NCBI RefSeq assembly: GCF_030063335.1
Contig: NZ_JASISW010000019.1
Location: 50,710 to 114,709 of the forward strand
Reading direction: 5' to 3'
DNA length: 64,000 bases
Source of the DNA: Rhodococcus sp. G-MC3
GTDB taxonomy: Bacteria > Actinomycetota > Actinomycetes > Mycobacteriales > Mycobacteriaceae
The notes under the pieces: generated by a model
What the model saw: the letters and a program-made list of their open reading frames with translations, nothing else
Databases searched by the model: none
What the model was told of the DNA's origin: nothing
Translations under genes and position numbers: made by a program
Shown here: one piece after another, positions 9,332 through 19,175 of the stretch
Layout: each line of letters opens with the position of its first letter
Numbering within the stretch: the stretch's first letter is position 1

Positions 9332-10224
9332 GCAGGCGTTATCGGATCAGGCATATCACGACCTACACGTACTCCGACCGTGTGTCGTCGTCGTACGGCA
9401 GGGGATTTCTAGCTCCGCGGGAGACCGACGTGCAACGGTGCCTGGAGAAAACTGTCGAGGTACAACCCTCTCCGACCGACCAGTCGTTCGGGGTCGATGT
9501 CTACGGAAACGAAGACGTCTACTTTCATGTGACCACCGACCACGAGACGCTCGTCGTCACTGCCGATTCGCTCGTCGAAGTGGATGCGCCCTCTGCTGCG
9601 GACAACGAGCTCGGCCGTGCGACTGCGTGGGAGAACGCTCGACCGCAACAGCCAGGTGAGTACACCGCGGCCGGCGACCGCGCCGCTGCAGTGGAATTCG
9701 TGCTCGACCTCGATCACCCGGAGATCACCGATGCAGTCCGCGGGTACGCCGATGTCAGTTTCGTACCAGGTCGGCCACTCCGCGACGTCATCGTCGATCT
9801 GACGCACCGCATCTTCACCGATTTCACGTATCAGTCCGGCTCGACGACGGTGTCGACCAAAGTTGCCGACGTTGTGGAGGCGCGATCGGGGGTGTGTCAG
9901 GACTTCGCACGCCTCGCCATCGCTGCATTGCGAGCCAACGGGCTGGCTGCGCGCTACGTGTCCGGTTACCTCGCGACCGAGCCGCCTCCCGGCAAGGAGC
10001 GCATGATCGGGGTCGACGCCACTCACGCCTGGGCCGCGGTGTGGACGCCGGAGAACACGTGGCTTGCGTTCGATCCCACCAACGACCAGCTCGTCGACGA
10101 GCGCTACACCACTGTGGCTTGGGGCCGTGATTACGCGGACGTGCCGCCGCTCCGCGGCGTGATCTATACCGAGGCGGAGGAAAGCACCATCTCGGTGTCC
10201 GTGGACGTCGCTCCCGTCGACTGA
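9328..10224 (+). CDS. transglutaminase-like cysteine protease family protein
   Basis: 298 residues. The N-terminal region (RYRIRHITTYTYSDRVSSSYGRGFLAPR) is the bacterial transglutaminase-like N-domain. The papain-like core follows, with GVCQDFA (Cys ~190), DATHAW (His) and FDPTND (Asp), an intact triad. No signal peptide is visible, so it should act in the cytosol. It overlaps the ATP-grasp/alpha-E gene by 4 bases and completes the cluster that starts at 3077. With two transglutaminase-type proteins flanking an ATP-grasp enzyme, the cluster may both make and cleave an amide-linked modification; that is inference from domain content only. Confidence 0.92.
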   Translation: MSRRYRIRHITTYTYSDRVSSSYGRGFLAPRETDVQRCLEKTVEVQPSPTDQSFGVDVYGNEDVYFHVTTDHETLVVTADSLVEVDAPSAADNELGRATAWENARPQQPGEYTAAGDRAAAVEFVLDLDHPEITDAVRGYADVSFVPGRPLRDVIVDLTHRIFTDFTYQSGSTTVSTKVADVVEARSGVCQDFARLAIAALRANGLAARYVSGYLATEPPPGKERMIGVDATHAWAAVWTPENTWLAFDPTNDQLVDERYTTVAWGRDYADVPPLRGVIYTEAEESTISVSVDVAPVD

Positions 10225-10247
10225 ACACTCACTCTCGCCCGGCACCC

Positions 10248-10296
10248 GTGTTGCTGCAGGTGTCTGTGTTGCTGCAGGTATGTGTGTTGCTGCACA
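10248..10296 (+). repeat. short 18-bp tandem repeat in intergenic DNA
   Basis: Two 18-bp units (10248 and 10266) and a partial third (10284), each starting gtgttgctgcaggt or close to it, in the 175-bp space between the transglutaminase gene and the phosphotransferase gene. No gene or terminator is visible here; the unit does not form a strong hairpin. Confidence 0.7.
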
Positions 10297-10399
10297 ACGG
10301 TAACGATGCGAAATCGGTACCAGGCATTTACCTGTAGGAACTCACAAGGTCCGTTTCGGGCGCACCATCTGTCGTACCGACCAGGTACCTTGGTATCCG

Positions 10400-11557
10400 A
10401 TGACCGCGACATTGGCAGACCCTGTATCCGAGGTAGTGGCGGCCGCTCAGCGGCTGCTCACCAGGCGTACCGGCGCACCGGTCACCCTTGTAGATCCAGT
10501 CGATCTCGGCGGCAGCGGGCAAGCGACGGTCCTTCGTGTGCGTGTATCGGAAAATCCTTTCCAACTCCCTCGAACCCTGGTGATCAAGCAGGTTCGTGAC
10601 TCGGCTGGTTCGGACGCCGCCATCGATGAGGGAGGGCACGCGGCATTCCTTCGGGAGGCTGCGTCTTACCAGTTCGCCACTGCCCTGGCCACCGACAGTA
10701 GGCCCGGACCTGATCTTCTTGCCTACGACCTCGGTGCGAGATTGCTGATCCTGAGCGACCTCGGTGACGCGAGCCCCATCACGGCGCTTCTCAAGCACTC
10801 CGACGCCGCATCGGTTACCAACTCGTTGATGGCGATGGCCCAGGCGCTCGGACGCATGCACGCCGCCACCGTGGGAAGGGAAGCGGACTTCGCCGCACTG
10901 CTTCGCCGTGTCGGGCAACCCAACTCTGCCGATGGCATCTCTGCGCAGATTCCCGACGCACTGACCGCTGTCCCGCGCATGCTGAAATCCGATCTCGGAA
11001 TCGAAAGCGTGCCCGCCTCGCTCATCGAACGAGTAGAGCGCAGTGGCAGACTCTTCGCCCACGGTGCGTTTCGCGCATTCAGCCCGTCCGACCTGTGCCC
11101 TGACAACATCATCGTCAATGAAGCGGGCGTTCGATTCCTCGACTACGAATGGGGCGGATTTCGCGACGCCACTCTCGACATCACCTATGCACTCGCGTCG
11201 TTCCCCGGCTGTCTCTGCCACTTCGACCTCTCCTCCGACCGCGCGCAGGCGATGATCGATGCCTGGCGGTCCGAAGTTGTCGGAATTTGGCCACACCTCG
11301 CCGACGACACGGTGCTCGCGTCGAAAATCCTCGATGCGCAACTGATCTGGGTTTGGCTGACGACTTTTTGGTTCCTCCCGAACGACCACACGCGAATTGC
11401 CGCAGCAAGGGCGCACCATCTGTCCGTTCCGCGCTCGGATGCACTCATCTCGCGGTGGAAGGTCCTCGTCGAGCAGGCAACCCGAACCGGGGATGCGGAT
11501 GTCGCCGCTTTCGCGCTCCGCGTCGTGGGCGCTCTCGAAACCAAATGGGATCGCTGA
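10400..11557 (+). CDS. phosphotransferase-fold (APH-like) protein
   Basis: 385 residues. The fold is suggested by an N-lobe Lys in TLVIKQVR (ATP-binding lysine), a catalytic-loop stretch FSPSDLCPDNIIV resembling the HGDLxPxN motif of aminoglycoside phosphotransferases, and LDYEWGG, which corresponds to the metal-binding D of the DFG-like element. The usual catalytic H-G before D is replaced by P-S, but the D and N are retained. Substrate cannot be read from the sequence; actinobacterial APH-fold genes of this type are generally not resistance genes. It stands alone in a rightward direction before rarA with a 35-base gap. Confidence 0.8.
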   Translation: MTATLADPVSEVVAAAQRLLTRRTGAPVTLVDPVDLGGSGQATVLRVRVSENPFQLPRTLVIKQVRDSAGSDAAIDEGGHAAFLREAASYQFATALATDSRPGPDLLAYDLGARLLILSDLGDASPITALLKHSDAASVTNSLMAMAQALGRMHAATVGREADFAALLRRVGQPNSADGISAQIPDALTAVPRMLKSDLGIESVPASLIERVERSGRLFAHGAFRAFSPSDLCPDNIIVNEAGVRFLDYEWGGFRDATLDITYALASFPGCLCHFDLSSDRAQAMIDAWRSEVVGIWPHLADDTVLASKILDAQLIWVWLTTFWFLPNDHTRIAAARAHHLSVPRSDALISRWKVLVEQATRTGDADVAAFALRVVGALETKWDR

Positions 11558-11592
11558 TCAGCCGAGCCGGCATCTCCGATAGCGTCTGAGCT

Positions 11593-12975
11593 GTGAGTAC
11601 AGGGTTCGGATCAGGGTTCGACGACGACGCAGACGAGAGCGGTTTGTTCGATAGTCCAGTAGACCCCAACGAAGTCGAGGTAGTGCCCTCCAGGTCGTAC
11701 GCGGCCCCGGAGGCACCGTTGGCCGTGCGGATGCGGCCGAGGACTCTGGACGAGGTCGTCGGGCAGAGTCACCTGCTGGCACCCGGTTCACCGCTCCGTC
11801 GTCTCGTGGACGGCTCGGGTGCGTCCTCGGTAATGCTCTATGGCCCGCCGGGGACCGGCAAGACCACGTTGGCGTCGCTGATCTCAGGGGCTACAGGGCG
11901 CAAGTTCGAATCGCTGTCTGCGTTGTCCGCAGGGGTGAAAGAGGTCCGCGGCGTCATCGATCTCGCTCGTCGGCGCCTCACTGCGGGCGAGCAGACAGTG
12001 CTGTTCATCGACGAGGTGCATCGCTTCTCCAAGACGCAACAGGATGCTCTTCTCGCAGCCGTCGAGAATCGAATCGTTTTACTCGTAGCCGCAACCACCG
12101 AGAATCCGTCGTTCTCGGTGGTGTCGCCGTTGCTGTCCAGATCGTTGGTACTGCAGCTTCAACCACTCGGCTCGGCAGACATCGAGCTTCTCCTCACCCG
12201 AGCCGCCGCCGACGCGCGCGGACTCGATGGTGCCGTGTCCATCGACGACGACGCTATGGCTCATCTGGTTCGGCTTGCCGCAGGTGATGCTCGTCGCGCG
12301 CTGACCGCACTCGAAGCGGCTGCTGGGGCAGCTGCCGGCCCGGTCCTGGATCTGGCGACAGTCGAGGCGAGCGTCGACAAGGCTGCCGTCCGATACGACC
12401 GTGACGGAGACCAGCACTACGACGTCATCAGCGCGTTCATCAAATCGATCCGAGGGTCCGACGTCGACTCGGCTCTGCATTACCTGGCCAGAATGATCAC
12501 CGCAGGTGAAGATGCCCGGTTCATTGCCCGCAGACTCGTCGTTCATGCCAGCGAGGACATCGGGATGGCCGATCCGACCGCGCTGCAGACGGCTACCGCT
12601 GCTGCAACCGCCGTACAGCTCATCGGTATGCCGGAGGCCCGTTTGGCGTTGGCGCAGGCCACGATTCACCTGGCGACTGCCCCGAAATCCGGTGCGGTCA
12701 TCGCCGCGCTGGGTGCTGCGATGGCCGATGTCGCTGCTGGAAAGTCCGGTTCGGTGCCACCGCATCTGCGCGATGGCCATTACAAAGGGGCCGAGGCTCT
12801 CGGTAATGCAGTCGGATACAAGTACCCACACGGTGATCCGTCCGGAGTCCTACGCCAGCAATACCCGCCGGACGAACTGGTGGGAGTTGATTACTACGAG
12901 CCGACCGATCACGGGGCCGAACGCGAGATCCGGACACGAGTCGGAAAGTTACGCCGCATTGTCAGGGGCGGATAG
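11593..12975 (+). CDS. rarA: replication-associated recombination protein A (AAA+ ATPase)
   Basis: 460 residues from GTG. This is an MgsA/RarA-type AAA+ ATPase that acts at stalled replication forks and binds SSB. It starts with a divergent acidic leader ([15 protein letters not shown]) and then [17 protein letters not shown], the family signature. Walker A is GPPGTGKT (residues ~84-91), Walker B is LFIDEVHRF, and sensor 1 lies in AATTENPSF. The C-terminal tetramerisation region carries [21 protein letters not shown], typical of RarA and absent from clamp loaders. The position beside alaS agrees with the order remembered from mycobacteria. Confidence 0.95.
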   Translation: MSTGFGSGFDDDADESGLFDSPVDPNEVEVVPSRSYAAPEAPLAVRMRPRTLDEVVGQSHLLAPGSPLRRLVDGSGASSVMLYGPPGTGKTTLASLISGATGRKFESLSALSAGVKEVRGVIDLARRRLTAGEQTVLFIDEVHRFSKTQQDALLAAVENRIVLLVAATTENPSFSVVSPLLSRSLVLQLQPLGSADIELLLTRAAADARGLDGAVSIDDDAMAHLVRLAAGDARRALTALEAAAGAAAGPVLDLATVEASVDKAAVRYDRDGDQHYDVISAFIKSIRGSDVDSALHYLARMITAGEDARFIARRLVVHASEDIGMADPTALQTATAAATAVQLIGMPEARLALAQATIHLATAPKSGAVIAALGAAMADVAAGKSGSVPPHLRDGHYKGAEALGNAVGYKYPHGDPSGVLRQQYPPDELVGVDYYEPTDHGAEREIRTRVGKLRRIVRGG

Positions 12976-13050
12976 ACCCGAGCAGGGTTGTCGATTGCGC
13001 AGGTCGAAGGGATTGCGCGGGCTGCTTCCCCGGGGCGTTAACCTGTACCA

Positions 13051-15720
13051 GTGCAGACCCATGACATTCGTAGGCGTTTCCTCGACCACTTCGTAAAAGC
13101 AGGGCACACCGAAGTGCCCAGTGCCTCGTTGGTGCTCGACGATCCGAACCTGCTGTTCGTCAACGCGGGCATGGTGCAGTTCGTGCCGTACTTCCTCGGT
13201 CAACAGACCCCGCCGTACGCCACGGCAACCAGTGTCCAGAAGTGCGTTCGCACACTGGATATCGAGAATGTCGGCATCACCACCAGGCACAACACCTTCT
13301 TCCAGATGGCTGGCAACTTCTCGTTCGGTGACTACTTCAAGCGCGACGCCATCAGGCACGCCTGGTCGTTGCTTACCTCGAGCGTCGACGACGGTGGTTA
13401 TGGCTTCGATCCCGAACGTATTTGGGTCACTGCATATCTCGACGACGACGAGGCCATTGCGCTGTGGAAGGAACTCGCAGGCATGCCCGACGAACGCATC
13501 CAGCGTCGCGGCATGGCAGACAACTACTGGTCGATGGGGATCCCCGGCCCATGTGGTCCGTGTTCGGAGATCTACTACGACCGCGGACCCGAATACGGCA
13601 TCGACGGTGGCCCCGAAGCCGACGAGGACCGCTACATCGAGATCTGGAATCTCGTTTTCATGCAGAACGAGCGCGGTCAGGGAATCAGCAAGGATGACTT
13701 CGAGATCCTCGGTCCACTGCCGAGGCAGAACATCGATACCGGCATGGGCGTCGAGCGGGTGGCATTTCTACTGCAGGGTGTCGACAACGTCTACGAGACG
13801 GACCTCGTGCGTCCCGTCATCGCCAAGGCCGAGGAACTGAGTGGGCGGGCATACGGGACGAATCACGACGATGACGTCCGTTTTCGCGTCATTGCTGACC
13901 ACGCCCGCACCGCAGCGCTACTGATTTCCGACGGCGTCAATCCCGGTAACGACGGTCGCGGATACGTCCTGAGACGACTGCTGCGCCGAATAGTGCGCTC
14001 GGCGCGTCTGCTGGGGGCACCGGACCGGACGATGGCCCAGTTCATCACGGTCGTTCGCGACACGATGGCGCAGTCCTACCCGGAACTCGTCGGCGGGTTC
14101 GATCGCATCCTCAACGTGTCGGTCGGTGAAGAGACCGCGTTCCTCAAGACCCTGACGTCGGGTTCGAAGTTGTTCGACACGGCAGCCGAGACTGTCAAGT
14201 CATCCGGGAAGTCGACCATCGGGGGAGCAGAAGCCTTCGCGCTTCACGACACTTACGGGTTCCCGATCGACTTGACCCTCGAGATGGCGTCCGAAGCCGG
14301 ACTGAAGGTGGACGAGGACGGCTTCCGAACTTTGATGGCCGAACAGCGCCAGCGCGCCAAGGACGACGCACGGGCGCGCAAGCACGCGCACACCGACCTG
14401 TCCGTATACAAGGACTTCGTCGACCGCGGCGCCACCGAGTTCACCGGATTCGACGAGCTGTCCTCCGAGGCGAACGTTCTCGCGCTGATCTCCGGCGGTG
14501 TCCGAGTCCCGACGGCCACTGCGGGCGAATCCGTAGAGGTGATCCTCGATCGAAGTCCGCTGTATGCGGAGTCGGGCGGTCAGATCGCCGATATCGGCTC
14601 GATCACTGCTCCAGGGCTTCGGGTGAAGGTCGACGACGTTCAGAAGATCGCCAAGAAGGTGTGGACCCACAAGGTCACCGTCGAGACCGGTCAGATCACC
14701 GAGGGCGACGTGGTCCGCGTGGATGTGGATCCCTCGTGGCGCAAGGGCGCAACGCAAGGCCACTCAGGAACACACATGGTGCACGCGGCGCTTCGTCAGG
14801 TGCTCGGCCCGAATGCGACCCAGGCAGGCTCGCTGAACAAGCCCGGCTACCTGCGGTTCGACTTCTCCTGGCAGGGCGGATTGTCGCAGTCACAGCGCGA
14901 CGACATCGAGGCTGTGGCCAACGATGCGATCGGTGCCGACTTCGACGTCAACACCTCGGTCACCGACCTCGACAGCGCGAAGGCGATGGGCGCGATGGCG
15001 CTGTTCGGCGAGAACTACGGCGACGAGGTTCGTGTCGTGGAGATCGGCGGCCCGTTCTCGATGGAGCTCTGCGGCGGTACGCACGTGTCGCATTCGTCGC
15101 AGATCGGACCGGTTACTCTGCTCGGTGAGTCGTCCGTCGGTTCGGGTGTACGACGCGTCGAAGCGTTCGTCGGGCTCGATTCCTACCGGTACCTCGCCAA
15201 GGAACGTGCACTGCTCGCAGGCGTCGCGTCCTCCCTGAAGGTACCGACCGACGAGGTGCCTGCTCGAATCGAAACGCTCGTCGAGAAGCTTCGGATGGCG
15301 GAGAAAGAACTCGACGCGGCCAAGGCCGCAGCGGTGTTGTCGTCGGCTGGGGACCTTGCAGACAAGGCCGAACGCCTCGGTGCTGTTCGAGCGGTCATTG
15401 CTCGCGCACCCGATGGCGTCGGCGGAAACGATCTCCGTGGACTCGCTGCGGACGTACGCGGCCGACTCGGTAGTGACCCGGCAGTGGTCGTGCTGCTCGG
15501 ATCCGTCGACGGCAAGGTGCCGTTCGTCGTCGTCGCCAACAAGGGTGCCCAGGATGTAGGGATCAAGGCAGGCGAACTCGTTGCCAGCTTCGGTCCTGCG
15601 ATCGGCGGCCGCGGCGGGGGTAAAGCAGATTCCGCTCAGGGGTCCGGCTCGAACGCCGGCGGTATCGCTGAAGCTCTGACTGCTGTGCGCAACCAAATTT
15701 CCGAGTCGGCCTCCGCCTGA
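13051..15720 (+). CDS. alaS: alanyl-tRNA synthetase
   Basis: 889 residues from GTG ([19 protein letters not shown]), the usual bacterial length. It charges tRNA-Ala and edits mis-acylated Ser and Gly. Visible are the class II catalytic core ([34 protein letters not shown]), the editing domain with zinc-binding [12 protein letters not shown] and ELCGGTHVS, and a C-terminal C-Ala domain rich in Gly ([15 protein letters not shown]). It is followed after one base by ruvX, so ruvX is likely co-transcribed. Confidence 0.98.
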   Translation: MQTHDIRRRFLDHFVKAGHTEVPSASLVLDDPNLLFVNAGMVQFVPYFLGQQTPPYATATSVQKCVRTLDIENVGITTRHNTFFQMAGNFSFGDYFKRDAIRHAWSLLTSSVDDGGYGFDPERIWVTAYLDDDEAIALWKELAGMPDERIQRRGMADNYWSMGIPGPCGPCSEIYYDRGPEYGIDGGPEADEDRYIEIWNLVFMQNERGQGISKDDFEILGPLPRQNIDTGMGVERVAFLLQGVDNVYETDLVRPVIAKAEELSGRAYGTNHDDDVRFRVIADHARTAALLISDGVNPGNDGRGYVLRRLLRRIVRSARLLGAPDRTMAQFITVVRDTMAQSYPELVGGFDRILNVSVGEETAFLKTLTSGSKLFDTAAETVKSSGKSTIGGAEAFALHDTYGFPIDLTLEMASEAGLKVDEDGFRTLMAEQRQRAKDDARARKHAHTDLSVYKDFVDRGATEFTGFDELSSEANVLALISGGVRVPTATAGESVEVILDRSPLYAESGGQIADIGSITAPGLRVKVDDVQKIAKKVWTHKVTVETGQITEGDVVRVDVDPSWRKGATQGHSGTHMVHAALRQVLGPNATQAGSLNKPGYLRFDFSWQGGLSQSQRDDIEAVANDAIGADFDVNTSVTDLDSAKAMGAMALFGENYGDEVRVVEIGGPFSMELCGGTHVSHSSQIGPVTLLGESSVGSGVRRVEAFVGLDSYRYLAKERALLAGVASSLKVPTDEVPARIETLVEKLRMAEKELDAAKAAAVLSSAGDLADKAERLGAVRAVIARAPDGVGGNDLRGLAADVRGRLGSDPAVVVLLGSVDGKVPFVVVANKGAQDVGIKAGELVASFGPAIGGRGGGKADSAQGSGSNAGGIAEALTAVRNQISESASA

Positions 15721-15721
15721 C

Positions 15722-16300
15722 GTGACTGATTCAACAGAGCGGACGGCGCGCAGGCATCGCGAACCCGACCGTCCCGGTGTCGACGATCCAGGGCCGGGCC
15801 GCCGACTCGGCATCGACGTCGGGAGTGTGCGGATCGGAATCGCCTCCAGCGATCCTGGCTGTGTACTGGCGACACCGGTGGAGACTGTGGCTCGGTCGAA
15901 AGCCCGAGGCGCCGATCCGACCGACGTCGCACGTGTGGCAGCCCTGGTGGCCGAGTACGAAGCAGTGGAAATCATCGTTGGCCTTCCGCGTACCCTGCGC
16001 GGCGAGAGCGGTTCGGCGGTGAAAGCCGCGGAGGGCTTCGTGCGTGTTCTCGCGAAACATGTCCCCGGCGTGCCGATACGCATGGCGGACGAAAGATTGA
16101 CTACCGTCAGCGCGACGCGGGCGCTTCGAGACAGCGGAGTTCGCGCCAGGTCGCAGCGGTCGGTGATCGATCAAGCCGCAGCGGTCGCGATACTTCAAGG
16201 CTGGCTCGATGAGCGCTCCACCCGTCTCGGCATCTGCGAACCACATCAGAGCATCACCCCGTCCGAGCAGCAAGGTCGAAATCCGGAGGTCGGCGAGTGA
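15722..16300 (+). CDS. ruvX: putative pre-16S rRNA nuclease / Holliday junction resolvase-like (YqgF)
   Basis: 192 residues from GTG one base after the alaS stop. The RNase H-like fold is indicated by [13 protein letters not shown] (first catalytic Asp), [25 protein letters not shown] (catalytic Glu) and [17 protein letters not shown] (last Asp). The family matures the 5' end of 16S rRNA in E. coli and is needed for viability. An N-terminal ~25-residue basic extension and a ~25-residue tail after the core are lineage extras. The stop overlaps the start of mltG by 4 bases, giving an alaS-ruvX-mltG-aroE transcription unit. Confidence 0.95.
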   Translation: MTDSTERTARRHREPDRPGVDDPGPGRRLGIDVGSVRIGIASSDPGCVLATPVETVARSKARGADPTDVARVAALVAEYEAVEIIVGLPRTLRGESGSAVKAAEGFVRVLAKHVPGVPIRMADERLTTVSATRALRDSGVRARSQRSVIDQAAAVAILQGWLDERSTRLGICEPHQSITPSEQQGRNPEVGE

Positions 16301-17637
16301 GTTACAGGCACTACGAGGACGAGGCGCACACCGACCCGATCGGGTATTCCGCCGGTGAGGGTAGCGAGTTCCACCGTGCCGTCCACGCAGCCGAGCGGGC
16401 CGACGCCGAGCCAGCGGTAGCCGTGCCGCAGGAAGTGGGCCGAAGCCGGGCAAAGACACGTCAAGCACGAGTTGCCAATACTCGTCGCAAGCGCGGACGG
16501 ATCGTCGGTCTCGTGCTTGGCCTCGTTCTCCTGCTGGCGCTGGCGGGCGGAGGTTATTACGTCTTCGACAGGCTGACCGGCGGACCGGCCGCGCCCGAGG
16601 ATTTCGCCGCGGGGAGCCAGGGCAATTCGGTCGTCGTCAGAGTCCATGCCGGCGATACTGCGGAGCAGATCGGCGCCGAGGCAGTCGAGAAGGGCGTAGT
16701 TGCCAGTAGCGGGGCATTCATGGGCGCGGCTGTGCAGAACACGTCGATCGCGTCGGTACAGCCCGGGTTCTACTTGCTGCCGAGCAGGGTTCCGGCCACA
16801 CAGGCCGTCGGCGCACTGGTTGATCCGTCGGCGAGAGTCGGAAGCGTCGTCATCTCTGAGGGACGCCAACTGCACGATTCACGCGACGTCAACACCGGCG
16901 CGGTAAAGAAGGGCATCTACACCCTGCTCTCGGAAGCCAGTTGCATCGATACGACGGGCGGCGGATCGCCCACCTGCATTTCGTACGAGGATTTCGACTC
17001 GGCAGGAGGTGTCGATGATCCGTCGGCGCTCGGGGTTCCGGACTGGGCAATCAGCCAGGTTCGCGGAGTACCCGATCGGGACCGGCAGCTAGAGGGCTTG
17101 ATCGCAGCCGGAAGCTGGGACTTCGATCCGACGGCATCGCCGAGCGACGTACTCGGCCAACTCGTTTCCGAGAGCGCGGCAACATACGAGAGCACAGGGA
17201 TCTTGGATGCGGGCACCAAGTCGGGGCTCGATCCGTACCAGACGCTGGTTGCGGCGTCACTCGTCGAGCGTGAGTCCCTCCCCGCGGACTTCAGCAAGGT
17301 CGCACGGGTAATTGTGAACCGTCTGGCCGCACCCCAGAAACTCGAGTTCGATTCCACTGTCAACTACGCCCTGGACACAACGGAAGTCGCGACCACCGAC
17401 GCGGACAGGGCCGCGGTGACGCCGTGGAACACCTACGCGATGGAGGGGCTTCCTGCCACACCCATCGCAGCGCCGAGCGTCGGAGCCGTCGAAGCGGTGG
17501 AGTCACCAGCCGAGGGCGATTGGCTGTACTTCGTGACGATCAACCAGGCCGGCAACACTCTGTTCACGCGCGACTACAACGAGCATCTTGCCAATATCGG
17601 CAAGGTGGAAGACGGTTTCCTCGAGAGCGGTCGCTGA
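16297..17637 (+). CDS. mltG: endolytic peptidoglycan transglycosylase MltG (YceG-like)
   Basis: 446 residues from GTG. It has a ~65-residue basic cytosolic part, one membrane segment ([22 protein letters not shown], about residues 68-89), then an extracellular LysM-like and YceG domain. The catalytic Glu is in ASLVERES (E324), and the conserved tail [17 protein letters not shown] is present. The enzyme cuts nascent glycan strands in the membrane, setting strand length. Two cysteines ([15 protein letters not shown]) lie in an insertion of the extracellular domain and may form a disulfide. The next gene, aroE, begins two bases after the stop. Confidence 0.96.
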   Translation: MSYRHYEDEAHTDPIGYSAGEGSEFHRAVHAAERADAEPAVAVPQEVGRSRAKTRQARVANTRRKRGRIVGLVLGLVLLLALAGGGYYVFDRLTGGPAAPEDFAAGSQGNSVVVRVHAGDTAEQIGAEAVEKGVVASSGAFMGAAVQNTSIASVQPGFYLLPSRVPATQAVGALVDPSARVGSVVISEGRQLHDSRDVNTGAVKKGIYTLLSEASCIDTTGGGSPTCISYEDFDSAGGVDDPSALGVPDWAISQVRGVPDRDRQLEGLIAAGSWDFDPTASPSDVLGQLVSESAATYESTGILDAGTKSGLDPYQTLVAASLVERESLPADFSKVARVIVNRLAAPQKLEFDSTVNYALDTTEVATTDADRAAVTPWNTYAMEGLPATPIAAPSVGAVEAVESPAEGDWLYFVTINQAGNTLFTRDYNEHLANIGKVEDGFLESGR

Positions 17638-17639
17638 CG

Positions 17640-18443
17640 ATGCGGGCAGCCGTGTTGGGGAGTCCGATCGAACACTCCAGATCCCCTCAGCTGCACCTCG
17701 CGGCATATGCGGCGTTGGGATTGAGTGATTGGACCTACGAGCGAATTCGGTGCACCGGTGAACAACTTCCGGATCTGGTGAGGTCACTTGGAGAGGAGTG
17801 GGTCGGCCTTTCGGTCACCATGCCGGGCAAAGTTGCTGCGTTGGAGTTCGCCGACGAAAGGACCGATCGGGCGGTGCTTGCCGGGTCCGCGAACACGCTC
17901 GTGCGAACTGCGGCCGGATGGCGGGCGGACTGCACGGACGTCGACGGCGTGACGGGCGCACTCCGCGGTGCGGGCGTCGTCGATCTGTCCGGAACGTCCG
18001 CGGTGGTGGTCGGCGCAGGCGGAACCTCGCGGCCTGCTTTGGTCGCGTTGGCCGAACTCGGTGCCAAGTCGGCAACCGTGGTGGCACGGTCGATCGATCG
18101 AGCCCGCAACACCATGAACTGCGGGACGGCTGCGGGTCTGGACATCGCGTTTCTCGACGTGGGCGATCCCGCCCTCGCGGCCGTTGCCGCCGACGCATCG
18201 GTCCTCGTCTCGACGGTTCCCTCCGCCGGGTCGGCATCCATCGCTTCGGCGCTCGCGTGTGCTCCCGTTGTTCTGGACGCGATCTACGACCCCTGGCCGA
18301 CGCCGTTGGCTATCGCCGTAGTTTCTGCCGGTGGGACCATCGTGTCGGGTCTCGAGATGCTGCTGAATCAAGCCTTCGGTCAGGTCGAACAGTTCACCGG
18401 CAGGCCCGCGCCGCAGGACGTCATGCGTTTCGCGATCGCCTGA
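17640..18443 (+). CDS. aroE: shikimate dehydrogenase
   Basis: 267 residues from the ATG at 17640, two bases after mltG. It reduces 3-dehydroshikimate to shikimate with NADPH in aromatic amino-acid synthesis. Signature residues: GSPIEHSRSPQLHLAAY (substrate loop with Ser pair), GLSVTMPGKVAAL (catalytic Lys in the NVTxPxK-like motif), NTLVR, DCTDVDG, and the nucleotide-binding VVVGAGGTSRPALVAL. The family's later YxP motif appears as AIYDPWPTPL and the C-terminal LEMLLNQAFGQ is intact. The longer in-frame extension upstream lies inside mltG and is not real. Confidence 0.96.
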   Translation: MRAAVLGSPIEHSRSPQLHLAAYAALGLSDWTYERIRCTGEQLPDLVRSLGEEWVGLSVTMPGKVAALEFADERTDRAVLAGSANTLVRTAAGWRADCTDVDGVTGALRGAGVVDLSGTSAVVVGAGGTSRPALVALAELGAKSATVVARSIDRARNTMNCGTAAGLDIAFLDVGDPALAAVAADASVLVSTVPSAGSASIASALACAPVVLDAIYDPWPTPLAIAVVSAGGTIVSGLEMLLNQAFGQVEQFTGRPAPQDVMRFAIA

Positions 18444-18489
18444 CTCGAGTTCCCAGCACAATCCGCAGGCAGGCAGGCAGGCCGGGTAG

Positions 18490-18517
18490 TTGTGCACAGG
18501 GTGGGCACTTGTCCACA
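18490..18517 (+). promoter_or_regulatory. pair of DnaA-box-like sites
   Basis: ttgtgcaca at 18490-18498 and ttgtccaca at 18509-18517, same strand, 19 bp apart, in the 138-bp space before the prepilin peptidase gene. The second is a perfect actinobacterial DnaA box and the first differs at one base. A CAGG run (four copies ending near 18481) precedes them. No dnaA or dnaN gene is nearby, so this is not the origin. Confidence 0.55.
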
Positions 18518-18581
18518 GGTCGAATCATGACCTGCAAGTCTGCAGTTCCACGTCGGTGTCGATAGCTCACGATCGGCAAGC

Positions 18582-19163
18582 ATGGAGACATTTCAGATCG
18601 GAATTGCGTGCGGTGCCGGACTGGCGGCGGGACACATGATCACAGCGCTCGTCCGCCGATTCCGAGAGGGTCTGACGCCGCGTCTACTTCCGCCGATGGT
18701 GGCGTCGGCATGGACGGTCGCGGCATTCATGGGCGCCGGCGCTGTCATCTACCCGCTGACCTTGTGGTGTGCGGTGTCGGCAGGAGTCGACATGGGATCG
18801 AGAAGACTACCGAACGCACTCACTGCGTCGGGTGCGCTGGCGATGCTCGTCTACGCGATTGCCGTGCGGCACGTCGGCACGGCGCTGACGGGTGCGCTCG
18901 CCTTGTTCCTCTGCTATCTCGTGGTGCATCTGTGCGTGCCTGCGGCGTTTGGCGCCGGAGATGTGAAGTTGGCCTTCACCACCGGAGGTGTCACCGCTCT
19001 CGCAGGCGGGGACACCTGGGTATCGGCGGCCGTGCTCGCGCCACTGTTGACCGGTGTGCTCGGTCTCGCGTTGACGCTGTTCGCTCGTGCCCGACCGACG
19101 GTGCCACACGGGCCGTCGATGGCACTGGCGACCCTGCTCGCACTTGCGGCTGTCCCGGCGTGA
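18582..19163 (+). CDS. prepilin peptidase (A24 family)
   Basis: 193 residues, almost entirely hydrophobic, with about six membrane segments. The two catalytic aspartates of the family are visible: GVDMGSRRLPNAL (first Asp with the downstream LPN motif) and AFGAGDVKLA (GxGD). It lacks the N-terminal methylase half of full-length PilD/TadV types, as expected for actinobacterial small A24 peptidases. These process type IV or Flp/Tad pilins at the membrane. No pilin gene is in the window, so its client lies elsewhere. It sits between aroE and aroC. Confidence 0.9.
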   Translation: METFQIGIACGAGLAAGHMITALVRRFREGLTPRLLPPMVASAWTVAAFMGAGAVIYPLTLWCAVSAGVDMGSRRLPNALTASGALAMLVYAIAVRHVGTALTGALALFLCYLVVHLCVPAAFGAGDVKLAFTTGGVTALAGGDTWVSAAVLAPLLTGVLGLALTLFARARPTVPHGPSMALATLLALAAVPA

Positions 19164-19175
19164 AACGATGATCCG

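Noticed and set aside
18490..18517. Replication origin
   Set aside because: Two DnaA boxes only, and no dnaA, dnaN or AT-rich unwinding region nearby.
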